DNA from: Rotaria macrura
Taxonomy: Eukaryota > Rotifera > Eurotatoria > Philodinida > Philodinidae
Reading direction: 5' to 3'
NCBI GenBank assembly: GCA_900239685.1
Contig: OENT01000176.1
Location: 62,001 to 126,000 of the forward strand
Length of the DNA stretch: 64,000 nt
Part shown: positions 51,501 through 63,651 of the stretch, in pieces
How the letters are laid out: each line of letters starts with the position of its first letter
Position numbering within the stretch: position 1 is the first letter of the stretch
Program-made: the position numbers and the translations under genes
Notes under the pieces: model-generated
What the model saw: only the letters and a program-made list of their open reading frames with translations
What the model was told of the DNA's origin: nothing
Databases searched by the model: none

Positions 51501-54500
51501 AACGATATTTCGTAATGAATTTTTTTTCTTGCTGTTGTAAAATATTTGATTTCATGAAGAATACATCAATGGAAAATCGAAGTAAAAATTTTTATGTTCA
51601 ACAAAAAAACGTTATGCCACTCAATTTTTAGAGAAAAATTTTTCTAATTCAAGAAGTGTTCTTCATGTCTTTCTACTATTTATCATATGTCTTATAATAT
51701 TTGTTGGTTTAACTTTCTACATGGAACTTTATCGAAGAGACAAATTCCGACATAAATCAAAAATGAATTTGAACGATGAATCTCAATCGATGCATGATGT
51801 GAATAGTCAAGATTGAAACTTACTTGTAAAAAAGTATTTTTTTCGAAACGTTGACGACATTTTAAATTTTCATCTTCTAACTGACATTTTCGACATGGAT
51901 ATAATATATTACATACAGAACAGCCACCATATCTTCAATAGAATAAAATATTTACGTTATCAATTGAATTAGTCTTATTATAATTTTTTCTTCTTTATGT
52001 AGTAATTTAAATTTACTTTTCATATAAGAGTTGCCAAACACTTTCAGGTACAGGACAAACAAGATCATTAATAACACTCCAATAACATGGTAGAACACCT
52101 TCAATTATACATATATTAAACAATTCGAACAGAAGATCTTTTCTAAATAAAAATCGAACCTCCATGTTTGCATAGAAAATCACTATTTGTTATTGGTCCT
52201 GGTTCAGCAAAATAAAATAAGCGATTTATCCAAGAACGAGATATATAAAATGGAAGGAGATAATCCTTTATATCGAAAAACAAAAGGAAACAAGTAGAAA
52301 TATTATTTTCATTGATATGTTAACAAACTTGATCCATTGAAAGTAAATGTCGAATTGACTCGTATGTTTCACTCATTATATTGGACTCTTTTTTTCTAAA
52401 AAAACAGAAAAAGAAACCAAATTCATTTTTATTTTAAATCAAAAATAAAATAACCTGTAGAAAAGAACGTATGCTTCAGCATTTTGAACAATCGCTGTAT
52501 CAACTTGTCGAACGTTTTCATCATCATATTCATACCATAGTTGATTGAGACAATTCAATGCATATGTTATATAATGACCGCTGCCAGCACGTCCATAATG
52601 AACAATACATGAAAATAAATCGTACGAATGAACTTTACTACGACAATCTAATACAAACGAAAGCAAAACATACAAATAACAATCAAAAACAATACTAAAA
52701 ACCTTTATGAATAAATGGTGTCATGTCAAGATCGACCAAAGGAAATGATACATAACTTCCAATTTTCGTATAAATCATAGAATCATGACGAAAACGTTTT
52801 AAATGAATACATAATACCTATAATTAATATTAATTCTTTAAAATAATCAACCGAAAAAAAAAAACTTCCCTTACACGTCAAATTATTTCCCATCTCTCTT
52901 TTCATTAAAAAATGTTTTCACTTTAGTTTATCTGGTCGTTTCCGATTGTAGAGAAATGTTTTCTTTTAATTCCGTACTGATTAAAGTTTTCTTCAAACAT
53001 CTATCATGTATTTATTTAATTATCTAATTATGTTTGAACACTACAAAAATGACTTTTTTCCTATCAATCCTTCAAAATAATTATTTATTTCATAATTACT
53101 AAGAATAATTTATTTTAATGGAATTCGAAACAAAAACCTGTACTGTATTTCGTAATTCTATTTTGCAACATGGATTGATAACGAGTTTTATGTCGGTAAA
53201 TAACCAATAATAATTATATTGATTTGAATAGATAATAGAAGACTTTTAAAATCAGTTTTGTTCCCCTTTTGCAATGCTTGTTTCTCGTATATTTCTATAT
53301 TAGTCATGACTGATATTAGGAATACAAACGTTAAATACTGTCTACATTTGTCTTACGCTAGAAACTCAGCCTTCTTCTACCTGCTATAATCGTTACAGAC
53401 ATTCAAACATTACGAAAGCCATGAACATTTCTAGTCATGCAATAGAAGGAAATTTTACTTTCCACCCTAGAGCTCTTGCATTCTTTCATGAATGAGCATT
53501 ATTGATGAACAGGACAGAAAATTGACTATCTCTTTGTCGCTAATAATAGTAGCGTGCATAGAATCAAGAAAACATCTAGATGAACTGCATAGAGAGAAAA
53601 GTTGACTGTGAGTATGAGTGAATGGCTTGGTAAAAAGCGATTAGCGTGCATTTAGTCAATAGATAATGTATGGGTTACAGTCAAGAAGAGATTGAAAAAA
53701 GAACGCTTTGATGATAATAATAATAGATAGAAGATCGAGTTTCTTGCGTAGGATAGATATTGAGATATGCAAAAAATGAGTATTATAGGATAATGTTTGA
53801 AACTTATTTTACATCTTTTTGCATTGATTAGATTGGTGTTAGTATTTAGAATTCTACTATTTAGTGTCGATAATTTTCATTTTCTATCAATAAAATCTTG
53901 CCTTAATTCAATTTTTATTGATAGTTAAATTTATAAATGGTACATTAACTTACTTCAGGTAATTCTACAACTTTACAATATTTGATTCCATTTCTTAATC
54001 TGTATTCAAATGAGAGAGAGAAAAGAAATACAATGTATTATCATTCATATTTGAATATTTACTTTCCACATTTTTCGCAACTATACATATTATCACCAGT
54101 TAGTTCATCAGCTTGAAAAAAAGCTTGAAGACAATCTTGTAAAGTTAATGGCGGACCCCAAATATTAAATGTCCATAAACTAAAAATGAAGAATTGAAGA
54201 AAAACAAAAAATCGTGTACTGATTTAACAGACTTTTTAAATAAAGAATAAAACCATGAGACCCAAGAATCATTTCGATTTTGATCATACATTTGTTGATT
54301 GGCAAACGAAAGTTGATCATCATTTCCACATTGTATTGAATGGAACTTCTGAAACAATTCATTAAATCGATCAAACGATAGAAAAATAAAGAATGGCGAA
54401 ACTTTTTTACTTCAAGTTGTTCTCGTGATGGTATTGGCAATGAGAGATCTTGAAATGTTTCAATAGTTCCTGACCGACGGTTGCATGTTAAACATTCAAT

Positions 54501-57500
54501 GTGACTTTGAATTGATCCATCAAATATTGATGAGATTATCGAATTAGATAATGTAGATTTGGGTTTTTTTTCATTTGAATAAATTTTCGTATTCGTTTTA
54601 TCAAATAAACTCAACGGTTGTTCTTGTTGCTTGATCGTATTCAATGATACACCAGAATCAGTTCGACTTATTGTTTGATATTTATCGCGATAGACTTTCT
54701 TTTTGGAATATTCTTTTATTTCATTGATCGATGAATATTTACTTTTTTCATCATCATTACTATTGTCATCACTACTTGATGTAAAACCAGAATTACATGT
54801 TTCATATTCGGATTCACCAGTTCGACTATATTGAACAAACCAATCCATGAATAAATTTCTTGAACATTTTTATTAAATATTCAGCTCATAGATATTTATA
54901 ATTAGATATAGATACTAGTGGAACATATCTGTGTGAATCGGAATTGCTTTTTTTATTCCTTGAAATTACATTTAATAATTACGTTAGATAATTGTCTGAA
55001 TACATTCATTCAAGTATCTCCCTATCGTACAATCTTCTAATGTAGAGCTTCGAATGTGATTTTCATGCAATATAAAATTCTATTGCTTATCAAATCTATT
55101 GGAAAATCTTCCTATTGCGGAAAACTCTTTTATTGTTTTGCTTTTCAAGTACAATCTATTTTAACAAATAGATGAAGAATTAGCTCACTTTTCTTATATC
55201 ATCGACAATAGAAAAAAGTTAATTAGCACAACTATCAGGTTTAAGAACCGTATTATTCTTAAAAGGAAATTGACTGTTTTTTACGCCACTTATTGCCTTT
55301 CTGATTCATCACAGCATTCAAAGATATTTGAAGGCACAATTCTTCGTCGAGGAATTGTTCTGAACCTACATAACACAGAGTGAGGCTGAGCGCAGAAAAA
55401 AACTCGTATTTTCTTCATGAGATTCAGAAGTATATTTAGATTTCCGAAAAAAGGAAATTATCAAAGTTTCCGTCGATGCGATAAATACACAGTAGTGAAA
55501 CCGAAGTTTTAAGAGATATTGCAACTTTCAGATATTAGATAGTTTTTGGAAGCGCCGAACAATTTAGAACCCGAACGCTTGGAATTTCCGAAACTTCCAA
55601 AATTTCTATTTTTTGAAGTCTAAACATGACTGGAGATTCATGAGACTTTTATCACAAAGGACTCATGATGATGATCCGGGAATCGATTCATGATTGAAAA
55701 ACAACCCTCAATAGAAAACAAGAACGAAAAATGAGATTGATTCTCGTCAATGTCAACGAACATCATCGTTTATAGAAAAATATCGTAGTCGAAAAATCCA
55801 TTGAAAGTTCCATGGGACGAATCTTTCATCCGATACCATCCCATGGATCCACATTTCGTCACAACACGTCCCATGGGATGGGATGAGATTGTTTCATCCG
55901 ATGCGGAGCTCTGTTCTAATGTATAGGAGTGAACTTTGTATTGTCCAGAGACTCAATAATAGGGTAACTTAAACTTTTACAATCAACTGATCTAATTGAG
56001 ATTTTCGGTCTTGGTAGAAAAGAGCGAAAAAAATAGAAAGAGAAAAACGTCGAAAATTTAAATGAGCTTCAAGAAAAACTTATAGGTGATCATTTCCATT
56101 CTCGTGACTCATGGTTTATGCTGTTTTATTGATTGGAAAAAGAATACTGATAGTTTATCGAGAAAAATGTTATTTTTTTTGTTTCCGGTGAATAGTGATA
56201 ATCCAATATTTTTTCGAGATTATTTTTTTATTACATCGAAATAAATAATTATCACAAATTATTAATGGATTACCTTTATTCGATGTAGCAAAAGATATGT
56301 GAAGTGTCTGAATGTTAAATGAAGTATTTTCAAAAGATATATTTGAAATCATTTTTACGATATATCTATCGAATAATAACAAGCTTTCTCGATTTACTGG
56401 ACAAAAATGCGCCATTCGATGAGTGACTAATACGAATGGAAATTATTGAATTTTGTAGCTATATCTTTTCAATCATCGGATGTTTCTGTTCCTTTTCATT
56501 TCGTCCATCATATCATATTTTCGCTATTTCCCTTCTTTATAGTTTTTCTTTCGCTATTTTCCTCTTTCGATTATTTTTCCGCCATTTTCATTTTCGCTCT
56601 TTTCCACTAACCCCAGATTTTCGTTCGTATAGAAATATTGAAATCTAAGTTGAACGGATGAAACTCCTTGATTTTGACAGTACGTTTTTCAACTTTTAGA
56701 ACTATGAATTTTACTCAATGATTGTTCTTTAATCAAATAATGAATTCATTGATTTGCATATAACTATCTCAGAAGAGTCCATTTGGGCATTCTTCTTCGG
56801 TGGTGACGATGCATGTTCTAATTCTTATAATTTCCCTCACGAAGTCATAAGAATATTGATAGAGTTTTCAGGATGATAACAACTAAAATCTTATTAAAAT
56901 TCAATACACCTCAAAGAAATTAGTTGCATAGATAGATCCCATACACTGTCAGCTAATGAACTGTTAAAGACATTAGAGTTCTCACATTTTCTGAAGTTCA
57001 AGAGCGATTTGGATATTCTCTATTGTTTTCGCTCAGAAATTTCTTTCGACTCTCTGTCACTTTGGATTTCATAGCATAATTTTGCTTCAAAAGAATATTT
57101 TATCTTCTAAATTTCTACACTAAATTTAATAAAAAGATGTGCGTTGTACTGAAAATTTTCCATTAAAATTCTTTTGGGGAACAGCTTTAAATTTGAAGAT
57201 CAAAATTACCGGCACTTTCAGAATTTACACACGTGAAATTGAATTAAAACCTTTTTTTTAATATTCTAGATACTATTCTTAGCATGCCTACTCTGAATGT
57301 TCTTTCATTCAATCAGAAATACTAACATGCAAAGCTCATCAATGAAAGCACACTTTCTTTTTTACTACAAATTTTCTCTTGTAATTCACTAGAAATAACT
57401 CAAAGATATTCTTTGCTAAGTATCACGAATTAGCCAGCTCAAACTGTGTCGATTATCAGAAAATTAAAGTTTCAGCTCAATCGAACAACACAATCTTTCG

Positions 57501-59418
57501 TATCTATTAAGACTTATTTCTCTGAACTATGACGATTAGTGAAATGCCGATGGCATTCAATGGTATTAGTGTTTGAAACTATACATATCTATCATCATAG
57601 AAGAAAACGAGGAAGAAGTAGACAAATCCTAGCAATCATGCACGGTTTAAACTTGAATTCAAAAAAACGTATGAAAGAATAGTGTAGATTTATTCATCTA
57701 TGCAAAGTCGAATTATGAACACATCATTGTTGTGTTTGCCCTACGAAATTCTTTTTCAGCACTCATGATTACCCTTTAGTAAACCTGATTCATGATATAG
57801 ACGAGAGAAAATCCAAGTAAGAAAAGCACGTATATTTTTATGAACGCATTCTGTTCATTTAGATCCGTATCGATCTCATCTCGAACATCGTTAGCCTACA
57901 ATCATAACTTATCGATGCCTTAAATTCAGTTCACGTTAAATAAATTGATTTTATGATGGTTAGAATATAAATATTTATGAAGTAAACTGTTATCATGGAT
58001 GCCTAATACAGAAACGTTTACTGTACAACTTCATGAACACGTTAAATTGATCTAAATATGTACATATACGATTTACCTTGGTATAATAATAGCCGTTTCA
58101 CTGTTTTCTGTACTACTACTTTCACAACGATGTTTATCATCGGAATGAGATTGAATAATCCGCATTTCTGAATGTAATTCATCCATAAAACATCGAAGAA
58201 ATTCTTGAGCATCCTATGAGAAAAATAGTTCTTTCTTTTTTAAATGAACACATTTTTTATTTTTTTTGGAATCTTTTACTTGTTGAGTATAAGAACGAAA
58301 TGATGGATTGATTGAACGAATTTCCGCTGCTATTGAACTTGGATTTATAACAGGACTAAGAAGACATGAAAAACATATACTTCAATTGAAATAAATCTAT
58401 CAAAACTCTAACCTTTGTCGTCCATTAGCCCATAAGGATTGAATAAATTTCAAATAGGCTACAACCAATCGTCCACTTGATTTACTGTGTGATGAATCTC
58501 CATTCGGACGACGAAAATGATTCATACCAATAAATGGAGTACAATCAAGAAAATAACTTGTCAATGGAGCACTGCAATCAAAGGAAAACAAAGAATATGA
58601 TTCTAATAACAAGAGTAAAATTCAACTAATTGATTTTACCAATTTGAAAGTGCTTGTAAAGCGGAATTCATATAGCATGTATTGCCTAAATTATATAAAC
58701 CTGATATACCTAGAAATAGAATATAAAAAAATTGGAACGAAAGTAAAAACAAGTGAATTGTATAGGAAACCTCGAATAAAATCTGCTGTATCTGAATGTT
58801 CAAGTTCGAACAGTGTTGGTTCAAAACATTTTTCAAATTGATTTTGACGAACGTTGGAATTATTTGAAGGCTTTTCTTGAATCAAATTTACAACATTCAC
58901 TTGGACGGAATTATTTATGGATTGATTAACATTATTCATTGCTTTAGAAGATTTCTTTGTCAACATTGAACGATCCATAAATGATAATCTAAGAAATGCA
59001 TAGTATTTTACGTTCACTTGAAGTGTTCTTTTTTGTCTTGAAATAAAACTTACTCGAAAGGTGGATCATTATTTAAAAGAACTTCCTGATTACAAGCATG
59101 ACACCAAATACGTTTTGTTGCTAAGTTAACTTGCAGTGGATGTGCTTTTTCTTTTTCATGATCAGTGCTATGATCATTTTTTTCTTTACCAGAACCACAA
59201 CCAACAAACAAGCAACCTTCTCTTAGACACAGCCATAGATGAGGACCACTACAATCACATTTTTCACATTTCTCCAACTGAAAATAAATAGTATCGAACA
59301 TATTTATTCAATGTTATTTCAAGAAATAAAAACTAACTTCAATTGCATTAAAATAATCCTCTGTTGATATTACACCGATTGTAGCCACGTGCGGACACCG
59401 ACTTACATTATTTGTCAT
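45546..59418 (-). CDS. USP33: Ubiquitin carboxyl-terminal hydrolase, USP20/USP33 type
   Basis: Twenty minus-strand coding exons close in phase to 896 residues (human USP20/33 are 914/942): 59418-59338, 59277-59054, 58988-58771, 58709-58640, 58571-58413, 58355-58280, 58213-58077, 54858-54411, 54348-54233, 54179-54063, 53999-53954, 52817-52703, 52647-52455, 52395-52329, 52265-52160, 52098-52017, 51932-51824, 45991-45898, 45833-45762 and 45706-45546. Domain order is as in the family: ZnF-UBP ([31 protein letters not shown]), USP catalytic core with Cys box [19 protein letters not shown] (C186), an acidic Ser-rich insert, [23 protein letters not shown] and His box [12 protein letters not shown] (H627), then two DUSP domains ([22 protein letters not shown] and [18 protein letters not shown]). 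It removes ubiquitin in the cytosol; orthologs act on receptors and HIF/VHL-linked targets. Intron 7 (3.2 kb) holds a FLYWCH remnant, and intron 17 (5.8 kb) holds a nested opposite-strand gene. The one-to-two relation with vertebrate USP20 and USP33 leaves the symbol approximate. Confidence 0.93.
48005..51816 (+). CDS. Putative single-pass type I membrane protein nested in USP intron 17
   Basis: The large first exon (48005-48647) starts with a clear signal peptide ([17 protein letters not shown]). A Cys-rich ectodomain follows ([20 protein letters not shown], then CGLI, NCHQ, DECYI, KYCPSG and LCPLQ). Unspliced, it stops at 48673 after 222 residues. A spliced model uses a phase-1 donor at 48648, exon 2 (51355-51477) and exon 3 (51632-51816), giving 316 residues. 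In this model a Ser/Thr stalk (TTRTSST joined to SSITSPTNN) leads to a membrane span ([20 protein letters not shown]) and a cytoplasmic tail ([14 protein letters not shown]). Phases close exactly, and the stop at 51816 falls 8 bp from USP exon 17 on the other strand. No family is recognised. The exon 1 frame is confident; the joining to exons 2-3 is inferred. The 2.7 kb intron contains two transposon-like elements. Confidence 0.6.
50139..50610. mobile_element. Palindromic Tc1/mariner-like MITE with assembly gap at its centre
   Basis: The left arm (50139-50345) and right arm (50404-50610) are near-perfect inverted repeats of about 207 bp with only a few mismatches. The ends are CAGTGGGTAAAATAATTATT on the left and the complement of the same with one change on the right. 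Both ends are flanked by TA. The TIR start CAGTG and TA target fit Tc1/mariner. There is no coding sequence outside the gap; mirrored open frames in the arms are artefacts of symmetry. Confidence 0.85.
50346..50403. other. Assembly gap (58 N)
   Basis: The only run of N in the window. It sits exactly at the symmetry centre of the inverted repeat, where a hairpin would block sequencing or assembly. The true length and content of the loop are unknown. Confidence 1.
50615..51250. mobile_element. TA-flanked MITE with internal array of a degenerate 13-mer
   Basis: Terminal inverted repeats are TGTCAGCGTCCAATCTCGGA (left) and TGTCAGCGTCCAATCTAGGA (right, inverted), flanked by TA. The inverted similarity continues inward (TCTCACATTGAACA, TCTCGGATAGATCAGT). 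The left half (50620-50870) holds about ten variants of CCAATCTCGGATT in both orientations, spaced roughly 15-40 bp. There is no coding frame. It abuts the palindromic element at 50139-50610 with only TATA between them. Confidence 0.82.
56170..56415 (-). pseudogene. FLYWCH zinc-finger remnant
   Basis: A minus-strand frame of 81 codons inside USP intron 7 contains [20 protein letters not shown], then a spaced KKYW. This follows the FLYWCH pattern F-x-x-S-x-x-G-x-P-x-L-I-x-x-x-Y-x-Y..Y-W, but the W-x-C and downstream Cys/His ligands are missing. FLYWCH domains often accompany MULE-type transposases, so this may be a decayed transposon or host gene fragment. Confidence 0.45.
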
Positions 59419-59802
59419 TATCAATATCAATTTGTAAAAAGGAACAAACTCAATCAATATATCTATGTAGGCCTTTCAAAGGTCGTTTTCTATTGGAAAA
59501 GATAATGAAACCAATTCTTTTTTATCATTTAATCTTCCTTTATAAATGACGAATGTCCCATAGATGTCGTTAACAATTTGCTGCCACCCATGTCATCTAT
59601 TATAAAATATAGTACAAGATACGCGGTCATAAGAACATTTTGAGAAGGCCAGAGAAGAAAAGGATTTTTCTTTTGAATACAATGAATTACTTTAGAATGT
59701 ACTATTTATATGACTGTTGGTATTAGTAGGAAAATAAAGATAAATATAAACTAATCAATTGAGAAATTAACTTTCAAAAACGATATATCATTTTATCTAA
59801 AC
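59419..59802. other. USP upstream region
   Basis: About 380 bp between the USP start codon and the hAT element, presumably holding the USP promoter. No defined promoter motif can be assigned by eye. Confidence 0.4.
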
Positions 59803-59876
59803 CAGAGCTGCTAGCTTGACCTGCCAGGCAGCAGGCCAGGCTAAATCTTAAACTTTTTGCTGTGGCCTCCAGACTA

Positions 59877-59983
59877 CACTGTAAAAACGAAACACACATT
59901 TATGTATCCTTTAAGGGTTTATGAAAATGCAACGCATAATAAACCCTTACAGGGTATATTAATCGTGCCCCTTTTTTACAGTG
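59877..59983. mobile_element. 107-bp TA-flanked mini-MITE nested in the hAT element
   Basis: The ends CACTGTAAAAA and TTTTTTACAGTG are inverted and flanked by TA on both sides. Internal inverted words AAGGGTTTAT and ATAAACCCTT extend the hairpin. The host sequence GGCCTCCAGAC/GGCCAGAC resumes directly after it. Confidence 0.8.
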
Positions 59984-61159
59984 TAGGCCAGACTGAACTT
60001 TCAACCTAGGTATAATTTAATATTAACATTTACAGTATTCAACTTCAACAATTGGACGATTTCATGAGTCAATGATGATGGGTTTTAATATTTTCTGTTG
60101 GCCATTAATTCAAATCAATATTTTTATACTTTTGATAAGGTTTTTCGAGTGCATGTGTTGTTGCTAGTAACTGTTCATTACTTGGACATCCGAAATTTTT
60201 CAGTGTCTTTCTGAAACTTGTTCTTTAATGATATGCTGCTACTATTGTTTCTAGCCCTTCTCCCCGCCAAAATTATTTAAAATTTTTCTTATCGATTCAA
60301 CTTTATACTAATGAAAGTCACACTACTCAGTTAAATAGTTTCATGATTCCAAGAGCTACTCAAGATTGTAATCAAATATAGAGTTGTTTTTGATGAAAAT
60401 GATGGAGAATCATGTCCTGCCAAGAGGTAAACAGCTGATTTCTGATTTCTGCGATTTTCCGATTGTTTGGATTTCAAGCAGAAAAATTAACAAATCTGGA
60501 AAATCACAGAAATCAAGAAAATCTGGTTTAGTTTACCTCACCCTAGATTGATGTATTGAACAACCAGGATAAAAAATTTTATCATTTTAATGGAGTCACT
60601 GATTTTCCCATGGGTCCTTCCCACTAATCATATATCGCGTGAATAAACTTCATCAAGCCATAAAATTAGATTAGAGTTTCAAGCAAATTCTGAGGAGTCC
60701 TCATTCCTACTTATTTTAGATTGAAGACACCTTACATATCAGTAAATACTTAAGATAATCGATACTGTTCATATCTCGTTATAATTCTAATTAAGAAAAA
60801 GTTAAAATATCTCCATATAAATTCCTGAATTGCCACATCTACTTGATAGACTGAATGATGGAAAATACTTCATTTATTCAGAACGTAGGGCCATGGTACT
60901 GTGTTAAATATTTTCATAAAGCCGGTCTTTCAATTGATTTATGACTGCTCTTAGTTCAGATTTAGCTTACTAAGTACTATTTCTTTCATGAGAACATATC
61001 GAATGAGTCATTGAAATGTAAACAACGAATTAATGATACTTTGTAAATTTTGTATTTACAAAAAAGTTTAAAAATAACCTCACCTGGTTTTGCCAGCAGT
61101 GCAGGGTGCAGATTGATCATTAAATTTTAGCTTGTAGGCCAGGCCAGGCCATACTTGGA

Positions 61160-61272
61160 GTGCAACAGTACCAATAACCGCTAAAATCGGTAACCGGTTG
61201 GAACTTTTAACCGTAAGGGCGATTACCGTTAGAACGGTGAACGGGTGATTCACCATCACCGTTGCATCCCTT
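61160..61272. mobile_element. Small inverted-repeat element nested in the hAT element
   Basis: The end words GGAGTGCAACAGT and the complement of ACCGTTGCATCCC are inverted. The interior is dominated by ACCG/CGGT words (for example TCGGTAACCGGTTGG). A short CTTGG flank recurs on both sides. Borders are approximate. Confidence 0.55.
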
Positions 61273-61344
61273 GGCCATACAATGTCAGTTTGCAGGCCAG
61301 TTCAGGCTGAAAAAAGTTTGCCTGTTGGCAGCTCCGATCTAAAC

Positions 61345-63651
61345 TTCATCGTTTAGAATAGAAAATAAGATCGCAAATGATGAATTATAAAAAGGATTGA
61401 ATATCTTATTACACTACTTTTTTTTTTATTAGAAATATTGACGTAACTAATTCAATGCATAACTTTTCTTTTAGAAACTTCGAGTCTATGTAATCTTCAT
61501 AAAGACATGTTTGAAAAAGTTCTCAATTCATGATTGTATGATTTTTAAATTCAAGATGATTTCAATTGATCTCACAGTTCTTATTTCTTTTTTGTTTTTA
61601 TATTAATCTGATTTCAAAACAATGATTGAATAAAATCAAAGAATACGAAGTCTTGTATATGACAAATTTTCTATCTTATGATGGGAAAAGTTTTCCAGTG
61701 ATCTGAAATACAATGGTAAAAAGAAATCATTCATAAAATAAAGAAACAGGAGTGGGATACTTTACACAATTATAAAAGAAACCATGTTACAAGGCGCTTG
61801 AACTTTAGATGATAGTGCTAGCAGAGCAATAGTAAACCTATGAGTTCGATAAGCTTATTTTTAAACAAATTGCTAATATGTTCCATATAAAATTAAATAT
61901 TGATTCAATAGAAAAAAAGATAATATATATTTTATATTCAGATAGTTTACAATTATCATTGAATTTATATAACTAAAGAATCATGTTGTCTAAAATGCCT
62001 ATTTTCAGACAACTTCCATTCGTTTTTGAAAAGTACGATTTCTTTTCAGTTCTTGTATGTAAAATTTTTATTAAAATAAGATTATACTCTATGCATAGAA
62101 ATCTTAGTTGTTATTAAGTATCGATTAATTAGAAGCATAACCCCTTGGTTAAAACGTTATCCAATATATCGCTTTTGACTTCGGAAAACATTTGATTCAT
62201 GGTTAGATTAATTATGAACTTGATTTATTGTAGAAAAAAGCTTGATAGTTCAGTCTCTGTAAGTCTAAAATGTAGAACACACGTATCTTGTTCAGCTTCT
62301 TCATACTAATAGAAAGTAGAGAATGTATGAAATTTTAAGATTTCTTTTCGTATTATTTTGATAGATGCCTTCGTTTTCTATTAAAATGTTGTCATTCGTC
62401 CATTATTACTTATTTTCTTAGCTCTGTCGTCTGAATTTTGAAATATTATTATGACAAGCACTCGATTAGATTGTGCAATAGGCTGTTATATACATACATG
62501 TTTTGATCCTAGTTGGCCACGCCTCTAACGGGGATGAAGATTCCTAAAGTTTGTAATCGTAGGTTGTCTGTAGTGACGGATGGGGAGCTGACTGGATAGC
62601 TGCACAACTTTGTCTTTAATTTTAAATATAAAACATTGGATATGAAATATAAAATATCGATTTGTTTTCTTAAAATATTCGAAACATGAGTGATGATTAC
62701 TCAATTCATCATTTTCCTGATTAGTTAATTAAATAAATGAGAGCCGTTAAACTTCAGCTTAAAACCTATACTCACCAATTTCTTCGTAAATATATGTGAG
62801 TTGCTCAAAACTCAACCGCTGTATTTTTGTATGAATCGAATACAATTGGGAAAAAAAGAGTTGTATAATATTTTTGAAGCTAACAGCTTGAAAGAAATGT
62901 TTCGGGTTCATCTGCTATCTACGAATGCTGTACGAAAGTGCTTTGTTTCTGAGTTTAGTTTATGAATATTTGTCATTCAAAAAGTAATTAAGTTACGAAG
63001 ATTTTTGTTCTAAACAATACTTGTCAAAACATTTTTGTTGGAGACAGGAAAACAAATGTCAAAAACGTTCGAAATAACACGAATAGTTTAACTCAGTAGA
63101 TTGTGCCAATCAGTATCTTAGGGATATACAAACTACCTTTGCACTATCATGATCCTCACAAGATTTATCAGTGATTGTTTGTTATCACTAATCAGAAACA
63201 TTATTATTAGTTTAATTGATATGTTCACCAAATTGCTTATATCAATCATGATAGATTTGCTGCTAAAAATCATCTAAGAGTCCTTGTATTGAAGGACCCA
63301 GACTTCAATAATTACTACTAAGGATCAGAAATTTTCGTTGGGAAGTGAAAACAGGTAAATATATCAACGAAGTTCAAATGAGTAAGTGTCAGAATGTCTA
63401 ACTCTTTTATTCTATCGACATCGAAAACAATCATATCCATTGATATGATTCTTCAATATCTTGAGATTTATTTGTGCATGAGCCATACTTAGTTTTAGTC
63501 AAATAGAACATTTTCATCGTGCAATGTTCGATAACTTTAAAGTTATTATTTGATTCAACTGATGTGAATAATTTTTAGTCACATCTAGCGTAAGTGAACA
63601 TTGATATGACGCGCGGAAGTAATACATGCGTGATTGTTTAGCTAACATAGT
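61345..63651. other. Gene-free stretch
   Basis: About 2.3 kb of AT-rich sequence between the hAT element and the partial gene at the right edge. A small GC-richer patch (about 62510-62600) could be a repeat remnant. No exon or RNA gene is supported. Confidence 0.45.

Larger units (their letters stand above)
59803..61336. mobile_element. Non-autonomous hAT element with 8-bp target duplication
   Basis: The 8-bp duplication ATCTAAAC is present exactly at 59795-59802 and 61337-61344. Element ends CAGAGCTGCTAGC and the complement of GTTGGCAGCTCCG are short imperfect terminal repeats of hAT type. GGCCAGGC/GCCTGGCC words cluster near both ends (59820-59850, 61130-61150). There is no transposase frame in 1.53 kb. 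Two smaller elements are inserted in it. Confidence 0.85.

Noticed and set aside
55780-55915. Cluster of TCCCATGG words suggesting a small repeat
   Set aside because: Several copies of a short palindromic word are present, but no borders, inverted termini or target duplication could be defined.
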